From positions 63,344 to 127,343 of the forward strand of contig PLGG01000015.1 in assembly GCA_003138515.1 (NCBI GenBank): a stretch of DNA of 64,000 nt, given 5' to 3'. Positions 52,300-60,311 of this stretch are shown here, piece after piece (position 1 is the stretch's first letter; the number at the start of each line of letters is the position of its first letter). The notes below the pieces were generated by a model. It made no database searches and was not told the origin of the DNA. It saw nothing but the letters and a program-made list of their open reading frames with translations. This DNA is from Acidobacteriaceae bacterium (GTDB taxonomy: Bacteria > Acidobacteriota > Terriglobia > Terriglobales > Acidobacteriaceae). The translations under genes were made by a program, and so were the position numbers.

Positions 52300-52346
52300 T
52301 GAGGGAACTGAAACTGTGAACTACGAACTGCGAACTCGAAACTGAG
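52300..52346. repeat. GAACTG-type word repeat between cydA and cydB
   Basis: About six tandem words: GGAACTGAAACTGTGAACTA, then CGAACTGCGAACTCGAAACTG. It is bounded by GGCCT and AGGCC, which could pair. Same family as 23690-23746. Confidence 0.7.
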
Positions 52347-52355
52347 GCCTCCGTC

Positions 52356-53399
52356 ATGATGGGTTTTCTCTGGTTCTGGCTCGTTGCCGTGATGATCGTC
52401 GGCTACGTCGTCCTCGATGGCTTCGATCTCGGCGTGGGTGTGCTGCACCTGTTTCTCGTCCGCACCGAAACCGAGCGCCGGGCCACCCTCGCGTCCATCG
52501 GCCCCGTGTGGGACGGCAACGAAGTCTGGCTGCTGGCCGGCGGCGGCACGCTTTACTTCGCTTTTCCGCTTCTCTACGCCTCGGCCTTCAGCGGCTTCTA
52601 TCTGCCGCTGATGATCGTGCTCTGGCTGCTGATCCTGCGAGGCGTGAGCCTTGAGCTGCGCAATCACATCGACGTCGGCGTCTGGCGTGCGCTCCTCGAC
52701 GGCGTCTTCGGTTTCGCAAGCGCGCTGCTCACCATCTTCTACGGCGCGGCTCTTGCCAACGTGCTCCGCGGCGTTCCGCTCAATGCCGATGGCTATTTCT
52801 TCCTGCCTCTCTGGACCAACTGGCAGCCCGGCGTCCTGCCCGGCATTCTCGATTGGTACACGGTCATCGGCGGTCTCGTAGCTCTCGTCGCGCTCACGCT
52901 CCACGGCGCCTTGTGGCTCTCGCTTAAAACCTCGGGCGATCTCGAGCAGCGCGCTCGCACTGTGGTCTCGCCCCTCTGGCTCATCCTTATCGCGCTCACG
53001 GTAGTCAGCCTGTTCGCCACGATCGCCGTCCGCCCTGCCAGCCTCGACAACTATTTCCGCTACCCGGTCACATTCATCGTTCCCGTGGGCGTCGTCGCCT
53101 CGCTCGCCGCCATCCGGCTCTGGAACCGGAAGCGCCAGCCGCTGAAGGCCTTCCTGGCCTCGTGCCTCTACTTGTTCTTCATGCTGGCAGGCGCATGCTG
53201 GGGACTCTATCCCGTGCTGCTGCCCGACTCCACCGGCGCAGCGAACGACATCACGCTCGCTCGCGCAATCTCCGGCCCGCATACGCTCGCCGTCGGTCTT
53301 GCCTGGTGGCTCGTCGGAATGGCCCTCGCCGTCGGCTACGTCGTCTTCGTCTACAGCCGCTTCAAGGGCAAAGCCGACGCCCACGCCGAAGGACACTGA
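52356..53399 (+). CDS. cydB: Cytochrome bd ubiquinol oxidase subunit II
   Basis: 347 residues with eight to nine hydrophobic segments. F-W-L-V-A-V-M-I-V-G-Y-V-V-L-D-G-F-D-L-G-V-G at about 5-26 is the CydB opening, and G-P-V-W-D-G-N-E-V-W-L near 49 is its best-conserved motif. Partner of CydA. The gene starts after a GAACTG repeat in the 72-base spacer, so coupling with cydA is loose. Confidence 0.96.
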   Translation: MMGFLWFWLVAVMIVGYVVLDGFDLGVGVLHLFLVRTETERRATLASIGPVWDGNEVWLLAGGGTLYFAFPLLYASAFSGFYLPLMIVLWLLILRGVSLELRNHIDVGVWRALLDGVFGFASALLTIFYGAALANVLRGVPLNADGYFFLPLWTNWQPGVLPGILDWYTVIGGLVALVALTLHGALWLSLKTSGDLEQRARTVVSPLWLILIALTVVSLFATIAVRPASLDNYFRYPVTFIVPVGVVASLAAIRLWNRKRQPLKAFLASCLYLFFMLAGACWGLYPVLLPDSTGAANDITLARAISGPHTLAVGLAWWLVGMALAVGYVVFVYSRFKGKADAHAEGH

Positions 53400-53481
53400 C
53401 GCCTGGAAATTTACACACAGATTTCCGACGAACCCCGGTTCCTGTACCTCAAAGCTGACGGCTGAAACCTGAAACCTGCTC

Positions 53482-54756
53482 TTACAGCGTCACCAGCGTT
53501 CGCACGGCCGCCGCATGCCGAAACGCTTCGGCTTGGCCGTCCATCTCCGCGTCCCAGTTCTTCGGCTGGTAGATACAGCACAGTTCCTGCGCCAGCGGAT
53601 CGCCAGTTAGCGCGTAGGCCCGCGCCCGCGACCCGCCGCAAATCTCTTTGAACTCGCAGGCGCCGCATTTGCCTTGCAGGCGGCTGGTGTCCCGCAGGGC
53701 CTTGAAGATCGGCGCGTTGCGGTAGATATCGGCCAGCGGTGTCTCGCGCACATTGCCCGCATGAATCGGCAAAAAGCCGCTCGGATAGACGTTGCCCACA
53801 TGCGAGATGAACATGAACCCTTTGCCGTCGTTCACGCGGCGCGTGGCCCAACCCATGTTGCGCGTCTTCGCGTCGACCGTTGGCGTGCCCGGCTCATACG
53901 CGGCCCCATTCGCCCGGCCTGATCCCCCGCCCGATTCTTGCCCCGCTCCGTTCCCCGCTCCATTTCCCCCGCTGTGCGCAGCCCCATGCCCCATGCGCTT
54001 CTCTTCCAGATTGTGTTGCAGCAGGTAGCGCCGATAGTGCATCGCCTCCGTCGTCTTGATCTGGAAATTCGCCCGCCTTGAGAGCTCGTAAATCTTGCCG
54101 AACACCTGTTCGAACTGCTCGCCGCTCAAAAGATCGTCCAACTGGCCACGTCCCACGGGAACCAGAAAAAAAACATTCCACATCACGATCGCCAACTTCT
54201 CGAACAGATCGCACAGGTTGTCGAGGTCGTTTACGTTGTGGCGGCTGACCGTCGTATGCACCTGGATCGGAATGCCCGCCTCATTGGCCCATTCAATCGC
54301 CTGAATCGTCCGTGCCCACGCTCCCGGTAGTCCGCGAAACGCGTCGTGAATCTCAGGCGTTGAGCCGTCGAGTGAGATGCCGAGCCGCACCAGTCCGGCC
54401 TCCTTCATCTTGAAAATCGCCTCGCGGGTCAGCAGCGGCGTGGCGCTCGGAGTCACCGCAACGTGTACATCCTTGCTGGCAGCATAGCGGATCAGCTCAA
54501 AAAGATCCTTGCGCTTCAGCGGATCGCCGCCAGTAAAGACGAAAATGGGAATGTGCATGTCGGCGATCTGGTCGATCAGCGCTTTGCCTTCATCATGGGT
54601 CAGCTCGTCGGGATGCGCGATGGGCTGCGCCGCCGCGCGGCAGTGCTTGCACGCCAGGTCGCAGGATTGCGTAATCTCCCAAATCGCGAGGAACGGCGAT
54701 TCATCGTAGTCGATCCCGCCTCGTGCGGGAATATTTTGCATCGGCTGCATCGTCAT
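53482..54756 (-). CDS. Radical SAM/SPASM protein with glycine-rich insertion
   Basis: 424 residues from the ATG at 54756, with GGGAGG upstream. The iron-sulfur motif C-D-L-A-C-K-H-C (Cys32, 36, 39) and F-T-G-G-D-P-L near 75 place it in the radical SAM family. The C-terminal C-G-A-C-E-F-K-E-I-C-G-G ... C-C is a SPASM-type auxiliary cluster site. It resembles the sporadic TIGR04053-like group and heme-modifying AhbD/NirJ relatives. Residues about 258-290 are a Gly/Asn/Ala/Ser insertion of low complexity. No precursor-peptide gene is beside it. Divergent from the stress protein, with CRP/FNR-type sites between. Substrate unknown. Confidence 0.87.
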   Translation of the reverse strand: MTMQPMQNIPARGGIDYDESPFLAIWEITQSCDLACKHCRAAAQPIAHPDELTHDEGKALIDQIADMHIPIFVFTGGDPLKRKDLFELIRYAASKDVHVAVTPSATPLLTREAIFKMKEAGLVRLGISLDGSTPEIHDAFRGLPGAWARTIQAIEWANEAGIPIQVHTTVSRHNVNDLDNLCDLFEKLAIVMWNVFFLVPVGRGQLDDLLSGEQFEQVFGKIYELSRRANFQIKTTEAMHYRRYLLQHNLEEKRMGHGAAHSGGNGAGNGAGQESGGGSGRANGAAYEPGTPTVDAKTRNMGWATRRVNDGKGFMFISHVGNVYPSGFLPIHAGNVRETPLADIYRNAPIFKALRDTSRLQGKCGACEFKEICGGSRARAYALTGDPLAQELCCIYQPKNWDAEMDGQAEAFRHAAAVRTLVTL

Positions 54757-55001
54757 GGGGCCTCCCCGGCGCAAATGCGCCGTCAAAGTTGCTCGAATTG
54801 CGGCGGCCCTGCGCCAAACCGTCAGGTGCCTGGGGCCAGGGGATGAAGACGAAGGGATGGAAACCAAGGCATAGAGAATTGCCCGGCTCCCTCCTGGATA
54901 TCCCCGGCAGCGAACTCACTTTCCGGCCGCGCCACGACCAAGAAACCGCCCCCGAGGGCCACGATTCCGGTCCAGAAGAACACTGTCCGGGTGGATCGGG
55001 C

Positions 55002-55017
55002 TGTGATTGGGATCACT
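55002..55017. promoter_or_regulatory. CRP/FNR-type operator, distal copy
   Basis: TGTGA-TTGGGA-TCACT; also readable as an FNR-like GTGAT-N4-ATCAC. About midway between the two divergent genes. Confidence 0.55.
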
Positions 55018-55176
55018 TTATGGGCCTCATTCGGGAAGCCCCAACAACGTCTTTTGACAAAACTGGGAATCGGGAACACAATTCTTTCACCAGCAAGGCC
55101 ACTTGCTTAGTCCTGCGTCTATAGTCGCTATACGGGAGTGCCGAAGCCGGCAAACGGCGCTGGCAAATCGAGTTAA

Positions 55177-55192
55177 GGTGAGCTGGATCACT
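55177..55192. promoter_or_regulatory. CRP/FNR-type operator, proximal to the stress gene
   Basis: GGTGA-GCTGGA-TCACT, 75 bases before the ATG of the universal stress gene. The ferredoxin operator lies at nearly the same distance (80 bases) from its ATG. Confidence 0.5.
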
Positions 55193-55267
55193 CTTTCATG
55201 TGCGGCAAAGCACCGCAAAACCAGCTTTGCCGATGAGACTATTTGAACTCACCGCAAGGAGGTACCT

Positions 55268-56227
55268 ATGGCCGCCGTATTGAAGCCAGGTTGGACGAAA
55301 CCCTCCACCATACTGTTCGCCACCGAGATACCGCCCAACGAGAAGGCCTTTTCGTTCGCACTCGCTACAGCCCGGGAATTCGGTTCCGATCTCATCATCC
55401 TCCACGCCTATGACACGCTCATCGTAGCCGCGTCGGAGTCCTCGGGCATTCGCTATTACGATTACGCCGCCGCCGCGCGCTCCGAAAAGCATCACATCGA
55501 GCCGCTCGCCTTGCGCGTCCGCGAGGCGGCTCTCAAATGTGAAGTCGTCGTGCGCCCCGGCCTCCCCGCCGACGAAATTCTCGCTTTCACGCGCGAGCGC
55601 CAAATCGACCGCATCGTCATGGGCACGCACTCTCCGGGCCCCATCGGCAAGCTACTCGTGGGTTCGGTCGCTGAGGCGGTCCTGCGCACTGCGACGTCGC
55701 CGGTCTTCATCATCGGACCCGAGGTCGTCGACGCCGCCTATCGCAGCTTTGCCACCCGCACCATCCTCTGTGCCGTGAGCCTGCATGAGGCCAGCCCCGT
55801 GATCGCTGCATTTGCAGCGGAGTTGGCGTCGCAGCACGGCGCGCGCCTGATTCTGCAGCATGTCATTCGGCCTCAGGACCGAGCCGAATTTCTTGCCGGC
55901 CGCTCGCTCGACGAGGTCGAAGCTGGCATGATCGCGTTGGTTCCCCGGCATTCGCAGGGCCAAATTGCCATCCAGACGATCGTGGTGCCCGGAGACCCGA
56001 CTGAAGAGCTGCTCTATCAGAGCCGCGCGCAGCAAGCTGACCTCATCGTCCTCGGCGCGCAGGGCGCTTCGGCCTTTGCCGCCATCACCCGGCATGGCGT
56101 CGTGTACAAGACTTTGGCCCACACGCACTGCCCCGTCATTACGCTTTCGCCGGTAGTCCTCGCCGAGTGCGGATCGACGGCGGAGAACCCTCGCCCGGCT
56201 GAAGCCTATATGGCCGGCGTCTTTTAG
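55268..56227 (+). CDS. Tandem universal stress protein (two UspA domains)
   Basis: 319 residues with a near-perfect AAGGAGGT site. Domain 1 (about 14-155) ends with the ATP-binding pattern G-T-H-S-P-G-P-I-G-K-L-L-V-G-S-V-A-E; domain 2 (about 160-300) carries G-A-Q-G-A-S-A-F and a looser second half. Tandem UspA proteins bind ATP and accumulate under oxygen limitation or stationary phase. The two operator-like palindromes upstream fit anaerobic or redox control. Monocistronic. Confidence 0.92.
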   Translation: MAAVLKPGWTKPSTILFATEIPPNEKAFSFALATAREFGSDLIILHAYDTLIVAASESSGIRYYDYAAAARSEKHHIEPLALRVREAALKCEVVVRPGLPADEILAFTRERQIDRIVMGTHSPGPIGKLLVGSVAEAVLRTATSPVFIIGPEVVDAAYRSFATRTILCAVSLHEASPVIAAFAAELASQHGARLILQHVIRPQDRAEFLAGRSLDEVEAGMIALVPRHSQGQIAIQTIVVPGDPTEELLYQSRAQQADLIVLGAQGASAFAAITRHGVVYKTLAHTHCPVITLSPVVLAECGSTAENPRPAEAYMAGVF

Positions 56228-56336
56228 CGTCGCTCGAATTCGATCCGCGCCCTCGCGGGTTTGCCGGGCCTGCGCCACGTACCCCCTCCCGCTCGGCCTG
56301 TCCACCATAGAATTTCACCTGAATGATGCGCTATAC

Positions 56337-57377
56337 TTGCCGCATCGGGCTAGGTCCGTTTGGTTTTTGTCCGGTTCGGTTTTTCGCCCCGAAGCGAGGT
56401 GCGTCTTCTCAAGAGACACCGCCATCCGCACGACCGAGGTTCCATTAGCGCAGACAACGCGCTGGCGCGCTGTGGTTCGCGTCCTTCGAAGTCCAATCGA
56501 TAGTTTAAGTTGCGCCCTCCTGCCCTCTTCTTGCGCTCTTTGCGGCTCCCCCTTGCCCGAGCTCTCTTCCGTTCCAATTTGCCCTGTTTGCTGGTCGGAG
56601 TTCTCCGTCCAGAGTGGACCTGTCTGTGCCCGCTGCGGCGACGCCATCACCGCTTCTGCAACGCCCTCAGTTTCAACGCTTTGCCGCACCTGCCGCATGG
56701 CGCCTCCGCCTTTTGTCCGCGCCGTCTCGCACGGCGTGTACGAGGGCCGCATGCGTGAGGCCATTCACGCCCTCAAATACGACCGCCTACACTCGGCCGC
56801 GCGCGAGCTGGGTCGCATGCTGGCCACTGCAATCGCGCAACTCGCCCCCCAGGCTCCCACTGAAATGCTGGTGGTCCCCGTGCCACTTCATCGCTCCAAG
56901 TACGCGCAGCGCGGATTCAATCAGTCGCGCTCGCTTGCCTTCGCCGCGCTCGAATTCCTGCACGTGAGCCACCCGCAATGGCGGCTCACGCTCGCTCCCA
57001 GCACGCTCATGCGCCTGCGCGCTACCGAAAGCCAGGCCGGACTCGCCCCGCGCGCGCGGCGGATCAACGTCCGCGGCGCTTTTTCAGTCTCCGATCCGTC
57101 AAAAGTTGCGGCGCAGAACATTTTGTTGGTGGACGACATTCTCACCACCGGAGCCACGGCGCGAGCTGCTGCGCAAACCTTACTCAAAGCCGGGGCTGCT
57201 TCCGTCTGGGTAGCTACGTTGGCGCGCGCGCAGCGCTCAACCGGTTTTGGGCGTCCCATGAACACAGCCCGCGACGAAGAAAACGAAGAAGACGGCGAAA
57301 TCCTCACCGCCGCGGCCACCAACACAACAAGCTCGGGTCCGAACTCATCGAACGAATGGAAACAGCCATCTTTTTAG
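56337..57377 (+). CDS. ComF family phosphoribosyltransferase-like protein
   Basis: 346 residues from the TTG at 56337; the first 45 do not look conserved, and a GTG at 56472 is a better family-length start. A four-Cys zinc finger (C-A-L-C-G ... C-P-V-C, C-A-R-C-G ... C-R-T-C) precedes the PRT domain with P-V-P-L-H near 183 and the PRPP-binding N-I-L-L-V-D-D-I-L-T-T-G-A-T near 260. ComF takes part in DNA uptake in competent bacteria; many relatives are of unknown role. The tail (about 305-346) is an acidic/Asn-Ser low-complexity stretch. Confidence 0.87.
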   Translation: MPHRARSVWFLSGSVFRPEARCVFSRDTAIRTTEVPLAQTTRWRAVVRVLRSPIDSLSCALLPSSCALCGSPLPELSSVPICPVCWSEFSVQSGPVCARCGDAITASATPSVSTLCRTCRMAPPPFVRAVSHGVYEGRMREAIHALKYDRLHSAARELGRMLATAIAQLAPQAPTEMLVVPVPLHRSKYAQRGFNQSRSLAFAALEFLHVSHPQWRLTLAPSTLMRLRATESQAGLAPRARRINVRGAFSVSDPSKVAAQNILLVDDILTTGATARAAAQTLLKAGAASVWVATLARAQRSTGFGRPMNTARDEENEEDGEILTAAATNTTSSGPNSSNEWKQPSF

Positions 57378-57392
57378 CCCGGGGGGAAAGAG

Positions 57393-58013
57393 ATGTCGTT
57401 GGGAAAAGCCATGATTCACGCGCGCAAGCAAAAGGCGATTGCCAAGGCCGTAGTGATGGCTGCGGACCACGGTGCCGCGCCGCACGCCCACGCGCACATT
57501 CTGCAGATGCCGGTTCTGGTGCTCAACGCATCTTACGAGCCCATCAACATCTGCGGTGCCCGCCGTGCGCTCGTGCTTGTTCTCAAAGGCATCGCCCGCA
57601 CTGAAGAGGAGCACGGCCTCTCGCTGCACGCACAGCGCACCATCATCGCCATGCCCTCGGTCATCCGCCTTCTCGAATACCGCCGCATCCCCCACCAGAC
57701 GCGCGCCCTCTCGCGCAAGAACATTCTGCTGCGCGACCGCAACACCTGCCAGTACTGCGGCGAAGCCATGCCGCCCAGCGAGCTCACCCTCGACCACGTT
57801 ATCCCGCGCTCGCGCGGCGGCAACTCCACCTGGGAAAATCTCGTCGCCTGCTGCCACGAGTGCAACCGCCACAAAGGCAACCGCCTGCTCAGCGAAATCG
57901 ACGACATGATCCTGCTCCGCGAGCCGCGCCCCTTCTCGCTCCACACCAGCCGCCAGATCATGCGCATGCTGGGCCGCAGCGACGACCGCTGGCGCAAATA
58001 CCTCTTCTATTGA
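57393..58013 (+). CDS. HNH endonuclease
   Basis: 206 residues. The ZnF-HNH core runs from C-Q-Y-C-G near 113 through [13 protein letters not shown] to [10 protein letters not shown], with both Cys pairs and the catalytic H intact. The N-terminal [11 protein letters not shown] is typical of a chromosomal HNH subfamily of unknown physiological role found in many phyla. Starts 15 bases after ComF, so probably co-transcribed. Confidence 0.9.
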   Translation: MSLGKAMIHARKQKAIAKAVVMAADHGAAPHAHAHILQMPVLVLNASYEPINICGARRALVLVLKGIARTEEEHGLSLHAQRTIIAMPSVIRLLEYRRIPHQTRALSRKNILLRDRNTCQYCGEAMPPSELTLDHVIPRSRGGNSTWENLVACCHECNRHKGNRLLSEIDDMILLREPRPFSLHTSRQIMRMLGRSDDRWRKYLFY

Positions 58014-58076
58014 CTGCAGACAACCCCCGGGATCGCTGACCATGGAGTCGCATCGCCTGGCGTACAATCACCGGCA

Positions 58077-58415
58077 ATGAAGAAGTCCCTGATCCTCTCC
58101 CTCCTTGTGGCGTTGCCGATCGAGGTCGTTAATGCTCGCCCCACCTTCCCAATCGACGTGGGGCTTCCCGACAACGCAAGCTGGCTCCGGCAGTTCTTGG
58201 CCTTGGAGTGGGTTATTCTGCATACGCCGGGTCTGAGCCTCAACGGCCTCGATCCGTACTTTCACCACTTGTCCCTCGACGCTGTCGAAGTGATTATCAG
58301 CGGCTATCTGGACACGGCGCTCCTGATCTTTGTCGGAATCTGGATGTATCGTGGAATCCGCTGGCTAAGCCGGAGCGGTCGGGCACAGCGAGCCTCATCG
58401 AATCGGCAGCCCTGA
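58077..58415 (+). CDS. Small membrane protein, unknown
   Basis: 112 residues. Signal or anchor helix at 4-18, and a second hydrophobic helix at about 74-92 (T-A-L-L-I-F-V-G-I-W-M-Y-R) followed by a basic tail. A loop of about 50 residues between them would be outside the membrane. No family recognised; it has a normal composition and does not overlap other genes. Confidence 0.55.
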   Translation: MKKSLILSLLVALPIEVVNARPTFPIDVGLPDNASWLRQFLALEWVILHTPGLSLNGLDPYFHHLSLDAVEVIISGYLDTALLIFVGIWMYRGIRWLSRSGRAQRASSNRQP

Positions 58416-58637
58416 CTGGCAAGAATCTCTGTTGAGTGGAGTCCGTCGGCATTCATCGACTTTGCGTTGACTCCGCCCGTCGATTCCAGTATGTTCACCC
58501 TGCGCGGGTTCTTCACGGGGTAGCAGACCACACGCGCAAGATCCTCGAGTTTCCGGCCTGCCCCCCCCTTCGCACCGGCGTGCTCGTTCATCCAACCGAA
58601 TCGAAAAAACTCCATCGGCCCCATAGGGAAACCGAAT

Positions 58638-60302
58638 ATGAACACTCGACCCATTCGCGCGCTCCTGTCCTTGCTCGTTCTCCTGCTTGCCGCGTCCGCA
58701 CTCCGCCTCCCCGCGCAGAATCCATTCACCTCGCTCGAAGATGCCGCCAAGGAGAAACTCGCCGAGCAAGCCATCGAATCCCTGCTCAACAATCAGCTCC
58801 CGCTCACGCTGAATGCCAACGATGTGTATCCCACCGTCACAACGCTTCCCGGCGGCCCGTTTACCCCGCAGCCGTTGCAAATCACCGCCGATCAGCTCGA
58901 TCAGCCGCTCGCTCCCGGCGACTACACCATCAACACGCTCGACTTCTGCTCCGAGTATTCCGTCCACGAGCCCGGCGCCGGCGTCGCCTACGTGCTCGGT
59001 CCCTATGAAGGCAAAGCCGCTGGCGCAATCGGAGCGCTCATCTGGCGCGGAACGGTCGAGTACCGCATTAATCCCAACTCACTGCAGGCGGTCTCGTGGA
59101 CCATCCAGTCAGGCCTCACCTACTCCCAGATGCCGAAGACCTATCAGGCCATCGTCGATCAGGTGATTCCCGACTTCAAAAGCGAAATCGCCAGCGACTT
59201 CTTCGTCAACCTTGAAACCACCTACAACAATTCCGCAAGAACCGCCAAGCTCCCGCCGCTCGACACGATGCTCGCCAAGATGGGCACGCCGGGTCAACTC
59301 GCTCTCAGCGCCGAGCGCCAGCGCGCCATCCTCACCTCGCAAAACACCAGCGATCAACTTCGGGAGCAGACGCTCTTCCAGGGCCAGCAAAGCGGCCTCT
59401 ACACTCCGGTGAAAGCCGAAACCGGTCCGTGGACCGAGCGCGTCAAGGGACAGGTCTACATGAAGCAGCTCATCGCCGGCGGCAACATGGCCACCGACAA
59501 CGTCATGCAGATTCGCGTCATGCCGCCGCCGACTGTAAACGCAAGCATCGCTCCGGGCATCGCTCCGCGCTTCATCCGCACCTCGTACGGCGAACCGCAG
59601 ACCGCCCCCTCCGGCGAAGGTTCCGGCACAAGCCTCACGGCCCTGATGGAAGGCATGCTTGGCTACTCGCAGGGCCGCAGTGCTCAGGCTCTCGGTCAGG
59701 TGCCCGTCGTCTCCCAAAGCGCGCCTCCGTCGACTCCCGCGGGCCAGGTGAAGGAAATTCAGGGCAACGTGAGCGTGATTCGCGCCGGAGCCACGACTCC
59801 GGTTCCGCTCCAACTCGGCGACACCATCAATCAGAACGACACAATCGAAACCGGAGCGGACGCAAGGGCCTTCATCCAATTCAACGACAACACCCAGATC
59901 ACGCTGGGCGAAAGCACCAGGCTGAAGATCGACGATTACGTCTACGAACCCAACGGCACTTCAAACAGTGCAAGCTATCGCTTCCTTGAAGGCGCATTCC
60001 AGTACATCGGCGGCCTGCTCGATAAAAAGGATCCCGTCAACATCAATACTCCCGTTGATGGAATCGGTATCCGCGGAACGGAATTCGTCGTTAAATCCGA
60101 CGGCACGCCAAACAACCTCGAGATCGATCTGATTTCCGGCGCAATCGCGCTCACGCCCACCGGCTCAGCTGCTGCCGGCCCCACTATGTCCGCGCCGGCT
60201 CAGATTGAAGTCACGCCGCAGGGCATGCAAATGCGGCCCCTCACGCAGGATCAGTACAACTCCATCAAGGCGCAACTGACGCCAAGGCCGCCTATCTCTT
60301 AG
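58638..60302 (+). CDS. Exported FecR-domain protein
   Basis: 554 residues. Signal peptide about 1-28 (L-S-L-L-V-L-L-L-A-A-S-A). The FecR domain covers about 370-465: I-Q-G-N-V-S-V-I-R-A-G, L-G-D-T-I-N-Q-N-D-T-I-E-T-G, G-I-R-G-T-E-F-V-V. No membrane helix follows the signal, so it is a periplasmic or surface FecR relative and not a sigma-factor regulator. The N-terminal part (30-360) is unknown. No ECF sigma or TonB receptor is adjacent. Convergent with the gamma-glutamyltransferase gene, nine bases apart. Confidence 0.82.
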   Translation: MNTRPIRALLSLLVLLLAASALRLPAQNPFTSLEDAAKEKLAEQAIESLLNNQLPLTLNANDVYPTVTTLPGGPFTPQPLQITADQLDQPLAPGDYTINTLDFCSEYSVHEPGAGVAYVLGPYEGKAAGAIGALIWRGTVEYRINPNSLQAVSWTIQSGLTYSQMPKTYQAIVDQVIPDFKSEIASDFFVNLETTYNNSARTAKLPPLDTMLAKMGTPGQLALSAERQRAILTSQNTSDQLREQTLFQGQQSGLYTPVKAETGPWTERVKGQVYMKQLIAGGNMATDNVMQIRVMPPPTVNASIAPGIAPRFIRTSYGEPQTAPSGEGSGTSLTALMEGMLGYSQGRSAQALGQVPVVSQSAPPSTPAGQVKEIQGNVSVIRAGATTPVPLQLGDTINQNDTIETGADARAFIQFNDNTQITLGESTRLKIDDYVYEPNGTSNSASYRFLEGAFQYIGGLLDKKDPVNINTPVDGIGIRGTEFVVKSDGTPNNLEIDLISGAIALTPTGSAAAGPTMSAPAQIEVTPQGMQMRPLTQDQYNSIKAQLTPRPPIS

Positions 60303-60311
60303 ATTGCGCAC

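Larger units (their letters stand above)
54757..55267. other. Divergent spacer radical SAM / universal stress protein
   Basis: About 510 bases with no gene. It holds two GTGA-N6-TCAC palindromes (55002-55017 and 55177-55192) and an AAGGAGGT site just before 55268. Other promoter elements are unclear. Confidence 0.6.
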
